Source: Nitrospirillum pindoramense (GTDB taxonomy: Bacteria > Pseudomonadota > Alphaproteobacteria > Azospirillales > Azospirillaceae). Taken from it: 64,000 nucleotides of DNA. How positions within the stretch are numbered: the stretch's first letter is position 1; every line of letters begins with the position of its first letter. The translations under genes were made by a program, and so were the position numbers. The notes under the pieces were generated by a model, which saw nothing but the letters and a program-made list of their open reading frames with translations, was not told where the DNA came from and ran no database searches. Shown here in pieces: positions 49,135 through 57,819 of this stretch. The stretch covers positions 1 to 64,000 of the forward strand of contig NZ_VITR01000007.1 in NCBI RefSeq assembly GCF_007827955.1, in the 5' to 3' direction.

Positions 49135-49222
49135 CCTCAAACGCCGGGCGCGGCCATCCGGCCGCTTGGCTTCCTCGGCTCGCGCCCTGCGGTACTCGCT
49201 GCGGGGCCGGCAGTCGCCGGCC
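49135..49222 (+). repeat. Dispersed intergenic repeat, second subtype
   Basis: Starts CCTCAAACGCCGGGCGCGGC and continues with 'CATCCGGCCGCTTGGCTTCC' and 'GCGCCCTGCGGTACTCGCT', paralleling the copy at 45686. The base changes in the head keep its pairing (GCGGCC ... GGCCGC), suggesting the hairpin itself is conserved. It follows the rplT terminator rather than preceding it. Confidence 0.7.
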
Positions 49223-49307
49223 ACAACGGCACGAGTCAAAGCCTGGTGCCGTTGATAGTATCGCCCCGAGTTTGCCCCCACTGCCCCCGAGAAGACGGAT
49301 CGTTGCG

Positions 49308-50384
49308 ATGAACATCCTCGACAGCCTCAAGGCCGACCTGCTGGCCGCCGCTGCCGCCGCCCCCGACCTGGCCGCCCTGGAAGAGGTGCGGGTGGACGCC
49401 CTGGGCAAGAAGGGCCGCATCACCGGCCTGATGAAGGACATGGGATCGCTGACGCCGGATGAGCGGCGGGAACGCGGCCAGGCCCTGAACGCCGTGAAGG
49501 AAGAGATCAGCCAGGCGCTGGACGCCCGCCGTCAGGTGCTGAAGGCCGAAGCCCTGGCGCAAAGGCTGGAGGCGGAGCGCATCGACGTCAGCCTGCCGGC
49601 CCGCCCCGAGGTCGAGGGCCGCGTCCACCCCATCAGCCAGACGGTGGAAGAGATGATCGCCATCTTCGCCGACATGGGCTTCACCGTGGCGGAAGGGCCG
49701 GACATCGAGACCGACTTCAACAACTTTACCGCCCTGAACATCCCGCCGGAGCATCCGGCGCGCCAGATGCACGACACCTTCTACCTGCCCAACGGGCCGG
49801 ACGGGGGCACCCGCGTGCTGCGCACCCACACCAGCCCGGTGCAGATCCGCACCATGCTGGCGGGGGAGCCGCCCATCCGCATCATCGCGCCCGGCCGCAC
49901 CTACCGGTCCGACTATGACCAGACCCACACCCCCATGTTCCACCAGATCGAAGGTCTGGTGATCGGGGAGAACATCCACATGGGCCATCTGAAGGGCACG
50001 CTGCTGGAGTTCTGCCGCGCCTTCTTCCAGGTGGACGACCTGCCCCTGCGCTTCCGCCCCAGCTTCTTCCCCTTCACCGAACCGTCGGCGGAGGTGGATA
50101 TCGGCTGCTCCCGCAAGGGCGGCGAGCTGAAGCTGGGCAACTACGGCGACTGGCTGGAGATTCTGGGCTGCGGCATGGTCCACCCCAAGGTGCTGGAAAA
50201 CTGCGGTATCGACAGCACCCGCTGGCAGGGCTTCGCCTTCGGCATGGGCATCGAGCGCGTGGCCATGCTGAAGTACGGCATCCCCGACCTGCGCACCTTC
50301 TTCGAGGCCGACCTGCGCTGGCTGAAGCACTACGGCTTCGTGCCCCTGGATGTGCCCAGCCTGGCCCAAGGTCTCACCCGATAA
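49308..50384 (+). CDS. pheS: Phenylalanyl-tRNA synthetase alpha subunit
   Basis: A 358-residue catalytic subunit of the (alpha-beta)2 enzyme charging tRNA-Phe. The N-terminal coiled coil (1-100, with '[19 protein letters not shown]') is followed by class II motifs: motif 1 around '[19 protein letters not shown]', motif 2 '[20 protein letters not shown]', '[16 protein letters not shown]' and motif 3 '[17 protein letters not shown]'. The ATG at 49308 is preferred over a frame beginning at 49272. It is followed by pheT after 68 bp. Confidence 0.98.
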   Translation: MNILDSLKADLLAAAAAAPDLAALEEVRVDALGKKGRITGLMKDMGSLTPDERRERGQALNAVKEEISQALDARRQVLKAEALAQRLEAERIDVSLPARPEVEGRVHPISQTVEEMIAIFADMGFTVAEGPDIETDFNNFTALNIPPEHPARQMHDTFYLPNGPDGGTRVLRTHTSPVQIRTMLAGEPPIRIIAPGRTYRSDYDQTHTPMFHQIEGLVIGENIHMGHLKGTLLEFCRAFFQVDDLPLRFRPSFFPFTEPSAEVDIGCSRKGGELKLGNYGDWLEILGCGMVHPKVLENCGIDSTRWQGFAFGMGIERVAMLKYGIPDLRTFFEADLRWLKHYGFVPLDVPSLAQGLTR

Positions 50385-50452
50385 CCCACCCTTAAAGAGC
50401 GGCAGCCGGCGTCGAGACGCCAGGCGCCCCACCCGAAGAACGGCAGGTAGCG

Positions 50453-52846
50453 ATGAAGTTCACCCTTTCCTGGCTGAAGCAGCACCTTGAAACCGACGCC
50501 CCGCTGGACGTCATCACCGACAAGCTCACATCCCTGGGCCTGGAGGTCGAGGGCGTGGAGGACACCGGCAAGGCGCTGGCGCCCTTCGTCATCGCCAAGG
50601 TGCTGTCGGCGGAGAAGCACCCCAACGCCGACAAGCTGCGCGTCGCCATGGTCGACACCGGCAAGGGCGAGCCCATCCAGGTGGTGTGCGGCGCCCCCAA
50701 CTGCCGCGCCGGCATCACCGTGGTGTTCGCCAGTCCCGGGGCCGTCATCCCCGCCACGGGCGACACGCTGAAGGTGGGCGCCATCCGGGGCGTGGAAAGC
50801 CGGGGCATGCTGTGCTCCGAGCGCGAGCTGAACCTGTCGGATGAGCACAACGGCATCATCGAGCTGCCGGAGGAGGCGCCGGTGGGCGCCAGCTTCGCCG
50901 CCTGGCGCAAGCTGGACGACGCCCTTATCGAGATCTCGCTGACCCCCGACCGCGTCGACTGCGCCGGCGTGCATGGCATCGCCCGCGACCTCGCGGCGGC
51001 CAGTGTCGGCACGCTGAAGCCGCTGAACAGCGCGCCCGTGCCCGGCGTCTTCACCGCCCCGGTCAAGGTGGCGCTGGAAACGGCGACCTGCCCGCAGTTC
51101 GCCGCCCGCGTGGTGCGCGGCGTGCGCAACGGCCCCAGCCCGCAATGGCTGCAGGACAAGCTGGCCGCCGTGGGCCTGCGTCCCATCTCCGCCCTGGTGG
51201 ACATCACCAACCTGATGACCCTGGACCAGGTGCGTCCGCTGCACGTCTTCGACGCCGCCAAGGTCCAGGGCGACCTGACCGTGCGCGACAGCAAGGCGGG
51301 TGAGACCCTGCTGGCCCTGAACGGCAAGGAATACACCCTGCCCGCCGGCCTGGCCGTCATCGCCGACGCCAGCGGCGCCGTCCTGTCCCTGGGCGGCGTC
51401 ATGGGTGGGGAGAGCACCGGCGTGTCGGAGACGACCACCGACGTCATCATCGAATCCGCCCTGTTCGAGCCCGCCAAGGTGGCGGAGGCCGGCCGCGCCC
51501 TGCAGATCGACAGCGACGCCCGCTATCGCTTCGAGCGCGGCGTGGACCCGTCCAGCGTCGTCAGCGGCATCGAGCAGGCGACCCGCCTGGTGCTGGAGAT
51601 CTGCGGCGGCGAGGCCGGGGAGGTCTTCGTGGCCGGTGCCGAACCCGCCTGGCGCCGGCCCCTGACCCTGCGCCCCGCCCGCGTGGCCCATCTGGGCGGC
51701 GTGGACGTGGCGGAAGCCGACCAGCTGCGCATCCTGAACGCCCTGGGCTTCGAGACCAGCCAGAAGGACGGCCTGATCCATGCCGTGCCGCCGTCCTGGC
51801 GCGCCGACGTGCAGGGCGAGGCCGACCTGGTCGAGGAGGTGTTGCGCATCCATGGCTTCGACACCATCCCCACCACCAGCCTGCCGCGCGACGAGGGCCT
51901 GCCCAAGGTCGCCGTCACGCCCAAGCAGCGCCGCACCGCCACCGTGCGCCGCCTGCTGGCCGGCCGCGGCATGCTGGAGGCCATCACCTGGTCCTTCCTG
52001 GCGCCGGAGACGGCCAAGCTGTTCGGCGGCGCGCCGGATGAGCTGGCCCTGCTGAACCCCATCAGCGCCGACCTCGCCGTCATGCGCCCGTCGGTGCTGG
52101 CCAACCTGGCGGCAGCCGCTGGCCGCAACGCCGCGCGCGGCTATGCCGACCTGGCGCTGTTTGAGGTGGGCCCCGCCTTCCGCGACGGCAGCGAGAAGGG
52201 GCAGGACCTGATCGCCGCCGGTGTGCGCGCCGGCCTGGCCGTGGCCCGCCACTGGGCCAAGGGCACCCGCCCCGTGGACGCCTATGACGCCAAGGCCGAC
52301 GCCATCGCGGCGCTGGAGGCCGCCGGCGCCCCCACCGCCAACCTGGTCGTCTCCACCGACGCGCCCGGCTGGTACCACCCGGGCCGCTCCGGCTGCCTGC
52401 GGCTGGGCCCCACCGTGCTGGCCCGCTTCGGCGAACTGCACCCGGCGGTGCTGGAGGCCCTGGACCTGACGGGCCCGCTGGTGGCGTTCGAGGTGTTCCT
52501 GGACCTGATCCCCACCCCGAAGAAGAAGGGCGGGACGGAGAAACCGAAGCTGGAGCTGTCGGCCTTCCAGCCCATCAGCCGCGACTTCGCCTTCGTGGTG
52601 GAGGCCGGCGTGGAGGCCGACCGCCTGATCCGCGCCGCCAAGGGGGCCGACAAGGCCCTGATCACCGGCGTGCAGTTGTTTGACGTCTATCAGGGCCCCG
52701 GAGTCGAAACCGGCTTCAAGTCCATCGCCCTGTCGGTCACGTTGCAACCGGTGGACAAGACCCTGACGGACGCGGAAATCGAAGCCGTGGCCGCCAAAGT
52801 CGTCGCCGCCGTCACCAAGACGACGGGCGCCGTGTTGCGCGGCTGA
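50453..52846 (+). CDS. pheT: Phenylalanyl-tRNA synthetase beta subunit
   Basis: A 797-residue subunit carrying tRNA binding and editing. Domains in order: N-terminal tRNA-binding EMAP-like fold (about 40-150, 'VLSAEKHPNADKLRVAMVD', 'CSERELNLSD'), B3/B4 editing domain (about 210-380, 'LVDITNLMTLDQVRPLHVFD'), B5 (about 400-470), a catalytic-like core and the C-terminal anticodon-binding FDX domain (about 700-797, 'FQPISRDFAFVVEAGVEAD'). Length is normal for the family. A strong terminator follows 24 bases after the stop. Confidence 0.98.
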   Translation: MKFTLSWLKQHLETDAPLDVITDKLTSLGLEVEGVEDTGKALAPFVIAKVLSAEKHPNADKLRVAMVDTGKGEPIQVVCGAPNCRAGITVVFASPGAVIPATGDTLKVGAIRGVESRGMLCSERELNLSDEHNGIIELPEEAPVGASFAAWRKLDDALIEISLTPDRVDCAGVHGIARDLAAASVGTLKPLNSAPVPGVFTAPVKVALETATCPQFAARVVRGVRNGPSPQWLQDKLAAVGLRPISALVDITNLMTLDQVRPLHVFDAAKVQGDLTVRDSKAGETLLALNGKEYTLPAGLAVIADASGAVLSLGGVMGGESTGVSETTTDVIIESALFEPAKVAEAGRALQIDSDARYRFERGVDPSSVVSGIEQATRLVLEICGGEAGEVFVAGAEPAWRRPLTLRPARVAHLGGVDVAEADQLRILNALGFETSQKDGLIHAVPPSWRADVQGEADLVEEVLRIHGFDTIPTTSLPRDEGLPKVAVTPKQRRTATVRRLLAGRGMLEAITWSFLAPETAKLFGGAPDELALLNPISADLAVMRPSVLANLAAAAGRNAARGYADLALFEVGPAFRDGSEKGQDLIAAGVRAGLAVARHWAKGTRPVDAYDAKADAIAALEAAGAPTANLVVSTDAPGWYHPGRSGCLRLGPTVLARFGELHPAVLEALDLTGPLVAFEVFLDLIPTPKKKGGTEKPKLELSAFQPISRDFAFVVEAGVEADRLIRAAKGADKALITGVQLFDVYQGPGVETGFKSIALSVTLQPVDKTLTDAEIEAVAAKVVAAVTKTTGAVLRG

Positions 52847-52870
52847 CACAGAACCGCCGAAGCCGCAGTA

Positions 52871-52903
52871 GGCGCCCCCTGGGGTTCGGGGGCGCCCTTC
52901 TTT
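52871..52903 (+). terminator. pheST terminator
   Basis: Perfect 9-bp stem GGCGCCCCC / GGGGGCGCC with 8-base loop followed by C-TTCTTT: a Rho-independent terminator for pheS-pheT. Confidence 0.85.
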
Positions 52904-52999
52904 CCCGGTCAATTTATTGTGAATTTTAGGCGACCGAACCCTCTTGCGCCCTTGCCTTCCCCGCCGCTTACTATCCTTCCAACGATAAAAAGCGGACAC

Positions 53000-53019
53000 T
53001 GACGCCAAGACTGGCGTCA
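53000..53019 (+). other. Hairpin in the MCP leader
   Basis: TGACGCCA-AGAC-TGGCGTCA, a perfect 8-bp stem with 4-base loop, ends eight bases before the GAGGAG ribosome site of the chemoreceptor gene. It could tune translation or be an operator. Confidence 0.45.
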
Positions 53020-53040
53020 TCCTCGGGGAGGAGAGGCTGC

Positions 53041-54729
53041 ATGAGGTTTTTCCGGGACCTGCCCATCATCCAGAAGCTGCTGCTGCCCCTGATCCTGATG
53101 GGGCTGGTGACGCTGGGCACCTCGCTTTACACCCTGTCGCAGATGAACACGGGTGCGGCCCAGTACCAGCACCTGCTGCATGGCGAGGCGGAGGCACTGA
53201 AGGCCATCGACCGCGCCAATGGCGCCGCGGCCAACATCGGCCGCATCAGCTACATGATGGTGGCCGAAACCGACAAGTTCATCATCGACAGCATGAAGGA
53301 TGAGATCGGTCAGCAGGCCAGCGACCTGTCCAAGTACCTGGACAGCGTCGCCAAGCTGAACCCGGGGACCAAGGACGACCTGGCCATGGCCAGGGATGAG
53401 TTCAAGGCCATGATGAAGTTCGCGGAGGAGGCGCGCGAACAGATGCTGGCCGGCAACGTCAAGGCCGGCGCCGCCACCCTGACCGATGAGTTCGACATCC
53501 GCCTGTCCAAGCTGCTGGACCGCCTGACCGTCATCACCAAGGCGGTGGACGAGAACCTGGCCAAGGGCGAGGCGGCCGCCAAGGCCCGCAACGAGCGCAC
53601 CTATTGGGTGACGCTGACGGCCGGCCTGTCCGGCGCCGTCGTGGTCATGGCGCTGGCGCTGTGGATCGCCTGGGCCGGCGTGTCGCGGCCGCTGAAACGC
53701 ATCGTCGACACCATGACCGCCCTGGCCGACGGCGACCAGACCGTGGAGGTGCGGGCGACCGAGCGGCGGGACGAGATCGGCGCCACCGTCCGCGCCCTGC
53801 GCATCTTCCAAAGCGCGATGGTGGAGGCCGACACCCTGCGTCATGAGCAGGAGACGCTGAAGACCCAGGCGCAGGCCGAGCGCCATGCCGCCCTGGCCCA
53901 CCTGGCCGATGAGTTCGAGACCAGCATGAACCAGGTGGTGGAAGGCGTCGCGGGGGCAGCCGACCGCATGCAGGGCAACGCCAAGGGCCTGTCCGCCATC
54001 GCGGAGCAGACCAACCACCAGACCCTGGCCGTGGCGGGCGCGGCGGAGGCCGCGGCCGGCAACGTCAACACCGTGGCGGCGGCGGCGGAGCAACTGTCCG
54101 CCAGCATCCAGGAGATCGGGCGGCGGGTCGAGGAATCCTCGCAGATCGCCCAAAATGCGGTGGTGGAGGCGGAACGCAGCAACCACACGGTCAGCGGCCT
54201 GGTGGAGGCGGCGCGCAAGATCGGCGACGTGGTGCGCCTGATCAGCGATATCGCCAGCCAGACCAACCTGCTGGCGCTGAACGCCACCATCGAGGCGGCG
54301 CGCGCCGGCGAGGCGGGCAAGGGCTTCGCCGTGGTCGCCAGCGAGGTGAAGACCCTGGCCACCCAGACGGCCAAGGCGACGGAGGAGATCAGCGCCCAGA
54401 TCGGCGAGATCCAGGCGGTGGCCGGCAACGCCGCCGGGGCCATCCACGGCGTCAGCGGCACCATCGGCCGCATCAGCGACATCGTCACCACCATCGCCGC
54501 CGCCGTGGAGCAGCAGGGGGCCGCCACGAACGAGATCGCCAGCAGCGTGGCCCAGGCCGCCGCCGGCACCTCCGACGTGTCCAGCACCATCGGCCAGGTC
54601 ACCCGCGCCGCCAGCGAGACCGGCACCATGGCGACCGACGTGCTGCACGCCGCCCAGGATCTGGTCAGCCAGTCCGACCATCTGCGCCACCAGGTGGCCG
54701 GCTTCGTGGCCAAGGTGCGAGCGGGGTAA
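53041..54729 (+). CDS. Methyl-accepting chemotaxis protein
   Basis: A 562-residue transmembrane chemoreceptor. Membrane helices at about 11-31 and 188-210 flank a periplasmic four-helix-bundle-type sensor; a HAMP domain (about 211-265, 'RPLKRIVDTMTALADGDQTV') leads to a long signalling hairpin whose tip is '[20 protein letters not shown]' with [13 protein letters not shown] following. GAGGAG lies just before the ATG. The ligand cannot be predicted. It lies 29 bases before the dehalogenase gene with which it may share a transcript. Confidence 0.93.
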   Translation: MRFFRDLPIIQKLLLPLILMGLVTLGTSLYTLSQMNTGAAQYQHLLHGEAEALKAIDRANGAAANIGRISYMMVAETDKFIIDSMKDEIGQQASDLSKYLDSVAKLNPGTKDDLAMARDEFKAMMKFAEEAREQMLAGNVKAGAATLTDEFDIRLSKLLDRLTVITKAVDENLAKGEAAAKARNERTYWVTLTAGLSGAVVVMALALWIAWAGVSRPLKRIVDTMTALADGDQTVEVRATERRDEIGATVRALRIFQSAMVEADTLRHEQETLKTQAQAERHAALAHLADEFETSMNQVVEGVAGAADRMQGNAKGLSAIAEQTNHQTLAVAGAAEAAAGNVNTVAAAAEQLSASIQEIGRRVEESSQIAQNAVVEAERSNHTVSGLVEAARKIGDVVRLISDIASQTNLLALNATIEAARAGEAGKGFAVVASEVKTLATQTAKATEEISAQIGEIQAVAGNAAGAIHGVSGTIGRISDIVTTIAAAVEQQGAATNEIASSVAQAAAGTSDVSSTIGQVTRAASETGTMATDVLHAAQDLVSQSDHLRHQVAGFVAKVRAG

Positions 54730-54758
54730 GATCAGCGCCCACACCAAGGAGGGTAGCG

Positions 54759-55430
54759 ATGGCGGTGACACTGGCCTTTGACGTGTACGGCACGCTGATC
54801 GACACCCAGGGCCTGGTGGCGACGCTGCGGGACATGGTCGGGGACAAGGCGGCGGAGTTCTCCCGCGCCTGGCGGGAACGGCAGCTGGAATACACCTTCC
54901 GCCGCGCCCTGATGCAGAACTACGCGCCCCTCAGCATTTGCACCGCCCAGGCCCTGGACCACACCAGCGCCCGCTACCAAACGCCGCTCAGCCCGGATCA
55001 GCGGACGACCCTGCTGGAGGGCTACCGCACCTTGCCGGCCTTCGGCGACGTGGCGGATGGCCTGGCCCAGTTGCGCGCGGCCGGCTTCCGCCTTTACGCC
55101 TTTTCCAACGGGACCGCGGAGGCGGTGCGCACCCTGCTGGATACCACCGGCGTCACCGACCTGTTCCTGGACATCGTCAGCACGGACGACCTGCGCTCAT
55201 TCAAGCCCAACCCCGCCGTCTACAGCCATTTCCTGCGAACGGCCGGCGCCACGGGTGCCGAAACCTGGCTGGTGTCCAGTAATCCCTTCGATGTCATCGG
55301 CGCCCTTTCCGCCGGTTGGCGCGCCGCCTGGGTGAAGCGGTCCCCCGAGGCGCTGTTCGATCCCTGGGGCATTCCACCGACTGTGACGGTTCCAGACTTG
55401 CGCCATCTGGCGGCGGCGATCGCCGGATAG
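54759..55430 (+). CDS. Haloacid dehalogenase type II
   Basis: A 223-residue HAD-superfamily hydrolase: nucleophile in 'FDVYGTLIDTQGL', motif II 'YAFSNGTAE', motif III lysine in 'DDLRSFKPNPAVYSHFL', and 'LVSSNPFDVIGALSAGWRAA' which is characteristic of L-2-haloacid dehalogenases (inverting C-halogen hydrolysis). Whether a halogenated acid is the real substrate is unproven. AAGGAGG precedes the ATG. lepA follows 84 bp downstream. Confidence 0.88.
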   Translation: MAVTLAFDVYGTLIDTQGLVATLRDMVGDKAAEFSRAWRERQLEYTFRRALMQNYAPLSICTAQALDHTSARYQTPLSPDQRTTLLEGYRTLPAFGDVADGLAQLRAAGFRLYAFSNGTAEAVRTLLDTTGVTDLFLDIVSTDDLRSFKPNPAVYSHFLRTAGATGAETWLVSSNPFDVIGALSAGWRAAWVKRSPEALFDPWGIPPTVTVPDLRHLAAAIAG

Positions 55431-55514
55431 CACATGAACGCCCCGCCAACCCCGCGGTTGCGCCGGGACGCGGGGCATCCTATGGTCGCGGGAATTTTCC
55501 CAGACCGGCCCGTC

Positions 55515-57317
55515 ATGACCGACCTTTCGCACATCCGCAATTTCTCCATCATCGCCCATATCGACCACGGCAAGTCGACCCTGGCCGATCGCCTGATCCA
55601 GTATTGCGGCGGCCTGGACGCCCGCGAGATGCGCGAGCAGGTGCTCGACAGCATGGATATCGAGCGCGAGCGCGGCATCACCATCAAGGCGCAGACCGTG
55701 CGCCTGAACTACAAGGCCGATGACGGGCAGACCTATCAGCTGAACCTGATGGACACGCCCGGCCACGTCGACTTCGCCTATGAGGTTTCGCGCTCGCTGG
55801 CGGCGTGCGAAGGGTCGCTGCTGGTGGTCGACGCCTCGCAGGGGGTGGAGGCGCAGACGCTGGCCAACGTTTACCAGGCCATCGACCACAACCATGAAAT
55901 CGTCCCGGTCCTGAACAAGATCGACCTGCCGGCGGCCGAACCCGACCGCATCAAGCAGCAGATCGAGGACGTGATCGGCCTGGACGCCAGCGACGCCGTC
56001 ATGATCTCGGCCAAGACCGGCCTGAACATCAAGGACGTGCTGGAAGCCATCGTCAAACGCCTGCCGCCGCCCAAGGGCGAGCTGGACGCGCCGCTGAAGG
56101 CCCTGGTGGTCGACAGCTGGTACGACCCCTACCTGGGCGTGGTCATCCTGGTGCGCGTCGTCGATGGCGAACTGAAGGTGGGCCAGAAGATCCGCATGAT
56201 GGCCACGGGCGCCGCGAAGGAAGCCGACCGCGTCGGTCACTTCACGCCCAAGGCCGTGCAGTCGGGCCGCCTGGGGCCGGGCGAGATGGGCTTCATCACC
56301 GCCGGCATCAAGGACATCCGCGAAACCAAGGTCGGCGACACCATCACCGAGGACCGCCGCCCCGCGGCCGAGCCGCTGGAAGGCTTCAAGCCCAGCGTGC
56401 CCGTGGTGTTCTGCGGCCTATTCCCCACCGACGCCGCCGAGTTCGAGCATTTGCGCGAGAGCCTGGGCAAGCTGGCCCTGAACGACGCCAGCTTCCAGTT
56501 CGAGGCGGAGACGTCGGCCGCCCTGGGCTTCGGCTTCCGCTGCGGCTTCCTGGGCCTGCTGCACCTGGAGATCATCCAGGAGCGCCTGGAGCGCGAGTTC
56601 AACCTCGACCTGATCACGACGGCGCCCAGCGTCATCTACAAGATGCACATGACCGACAAGTCGGTCATCGACATGCACAACCCGGCCGACATGCCGGACC
56701 CCATCCGCATCGACCACATCGACGAGCCGTGGATCCGCGCCACCATCATGCTGCCCGACGAGTATCTGGGCGGCATCCTGGCACTGTGCACCGAGCGGCG
56801 CGGCCAGCAGATCGACCTGACCTATGTCGGCGGGCGCGCCATGCTGGTCTACAAGCTGCCGCTGAACGAAGTGGTGTTCGATTTCTATGACCGGCTGAAG
56901 TCCATCAGCCGCGGCTATGCCAGCTTCGACTACCAGATGGACGGGTACGAGACCGGCGACCTGGTCAAGATGTCCATCCTGGTGAACGCGGAGCCGGTGG
57001 ACGCGCTGTCGACCATCGTCCACCGCAGCCAGGCTGAACACCGTGGCCGCCTGCTGTGCGAGCGGCTGAAGGAGCTGATCCCGCGCCAGCTGTTCAAGAT
57101 CGCCGTGCAGGCCTCCATCGGCAGCCGCGTCATCGCCCGCGAGACCATCAGCGCCATGCGCAAGGACGTGCTGGCCAAGTGCTACGGCGGCGACATCAGC
57201 CGCAAGCGCAAGCTGCTGGACAAGCAGAAGGAAGGCAAGAAGCGCATGCGGCAGTTCGGCGAGGTCGAAATCCCGCAGAGCGCCTTCATCGCCGCCCTCA
57301 AGATGGGCGACGGCTGA
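55515..57317 (+). CDS. lepA: Elongation factor 4 (LepA)
   Basis: A 600-residue translational GTPase that back-translocates stalled ribosomes or assists initiation. G1 '[16 protein letters not shown]', G2 'GITIKAQ', G3 'DTPGHVDF', G4 'NKIDL' and the LepA-specific C-terminus ('[20 protein letters not shown]', '[15 protein letters not shown]') are all present. The start ATG at 55515 gives the usual length; a frame from 55434 adds unsupported residues. A palindrome GGGAA-TT-TTCCC (55490-55501) lies just before the start. Confidence 0.98.
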   Translation: MTDLSHIRNFSIIAHIDHGKSTLADRLIQYCGGLDAREMREQVLDSMDIERERGITIKAQTVRLNYKADDGQTYQLNLMDTPGHVDFAYEVSRSLAACEGSLLVVDASQGVEAQTLANVYQAIDHNHEIVPVLNKIDLPAAEPDRIKQQIEDVIGLDASDAVMISAKTGLNIKDVLEAIVKRLPPPKGELDAPLKALVVDSWYDPYLGVVILVRVVDGELKVGQKIRMMATGAAKEADRVGHFTPKAVQSGRLGPGEMGFITAGIKDIRETKVGDTITEDRRPAAEPLEGFKPSVPVVFCGLFPTDAAEFEHLRESLGKLALNDASFQFEAETSAALGFGFRCGFLGLLHLEIIQERLEREFNLDLITTAPSVIYKMHMTDKSVIDMHNPADMPDPIRIDHIDEPWIRATIMLPDEYLGGILALCTERRGQQIDLTYVGGRAMLVYKLPLNEVVFDFYDRLKSISRGYASFDYQMDGYETGDLVKMSILVNAEPVDALSTIVHRSQAEHRGRLLCERLKELIPRQLFKIAVQASIGSRVIARETISAMRKDVLAKCYGGDISRKRKLLDKQKEGKKRMRQFGEVEIPQSAFIAALKMGDG

Positions 57318-57346
57318 TCGCTGAAATCAAAGGTTCGATTGCCACG

Positions 57347-57373
57347 CCGGCCGCTCCCACAAAGGGCGGCCGG
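57347..57373 (+). terminator. Probable lepA terminator hairpin
   Basis: Perfect 8-bp stem CCGGCCGC / GCGGCCGG with 11-base loop, followed by TTCGCGTTT. The tail is weak for a Rho-independent terminator, but position 30 bases after lepA fits that use. Confidence 0.55.
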
Positions 57374-57381
57374 TTCGCGTT

Positions 57382-57462
57382 TCAGGGGCTGTCTTCGGAA
57401 ATGCCTGAAACGTGCCGTTCCAAATCCATGGCATCGTGAAGAACGCGCAGGATGTCGATCAT
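57382..57462 (-). pseudogene. Remnant of ParE/RelE-type toxin, C-terminus only
   Basis: Read in frame after the parD stop, a 26-residue open frame begins MIDILRVLHDAMDLERHV and ends at TGA (57382-57384). This matches the C-terminal strand and helix of ParE/RelE toxins, where 'I(D/E)I(L/V)RVLH..(R/M)D..R' is the conserved end. A whole toxin would be about 95-100 residues and would lie here; the first three-quarters is gone, and the parD stop is only two codons away from the fragment. Likely a deletion that removed toxin activity. Assigned by pattern recall only. Confidence 0.7.
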
Positions 57463-57468
57463 ATGTGA

Positions 57469-57750
57469 TCAGCGCTTGCTAGCAGCTTCACCGCCCAAAT
57501 TGGCGATGTAATTTTCCAGGTCCGCATCGCTTTCCAGCAGATCAAACCGGCCTTCCGCGATATCCCGGCGCCCCACCTCCGCCGCTTCGCTCAGCGCCCT
57601 GAGCTTGGCGGCATGTACCTCTTCTTCCCGTTCCACCAGCCGGAGGCCGGCGCGCAGGACCTCGCTGGCGTTCTGATAGCGGCCAGATCGCACCAGGGTT
57701 TCGATGACCTGCTCATGATGGTCGGTCAGCACCACGTTGCGTGTCGGCAT
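57469..57750 (-). CDS. parD: ParD-family antitoxin
   Basis: A 93-residue ribbon-helix-helix antitoxin: 'MPTRNVVLTDHHEQVIETLV' starts the DNA-binding strand and helix, 'SGRYQNASEVLRAGLRLVE' continues it, and the acidic C-terminal tail ('GRFDLLESDADLENYI') is the toxin-binding region. GGAGGAAT precedes the ATG. A perfect 19-bp palindrome upstream (57796-57814) fits autoregulation. No intact toxin gene lies downstream; see the fragment at 57382. Confidence 0.9.
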   Translation of the reverse strand: MPTRNVVLTDHHEQVIETLVRSGRYQNASEVLRAGLRLVEREEEVHAAKLRALSEAAEVGRRDIAEGRFDLLESDADLENYIANLGGEAASKR

Positions 57751-57795
57751 AGGGATTCCTCCTGCGGCAAGGGCGGAGCCGGAAGCTTAACCCCT

Positions 57796-57814
57796 ATTGG
57801 CATACTATGCCAAT
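57796..57814. promoter_or_regulatory. parD autoregulatory operator
   Basis: ATTGGCATA-C-TATGCCAAT is a perfect 9+1+9 palindrome 46 bp upstream of the parD start and six bases beyond the end of the sensor kinase gene. Ribbon-helix-helix antitoxins bind such sites. On the minus strand TTGGCA could serve as a -35 box within it. Confidence 0.7.
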
Positions 57815-57819
57815 GCCGG

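Noticed and set aside
52981-52988. Possible sigma-28 -10 element (AACGATAA) before the MCP gene
   Set aside because: Six of eight bases match GCCGATAA, but no TAAA-like -35 box lies 15 bases upstream.
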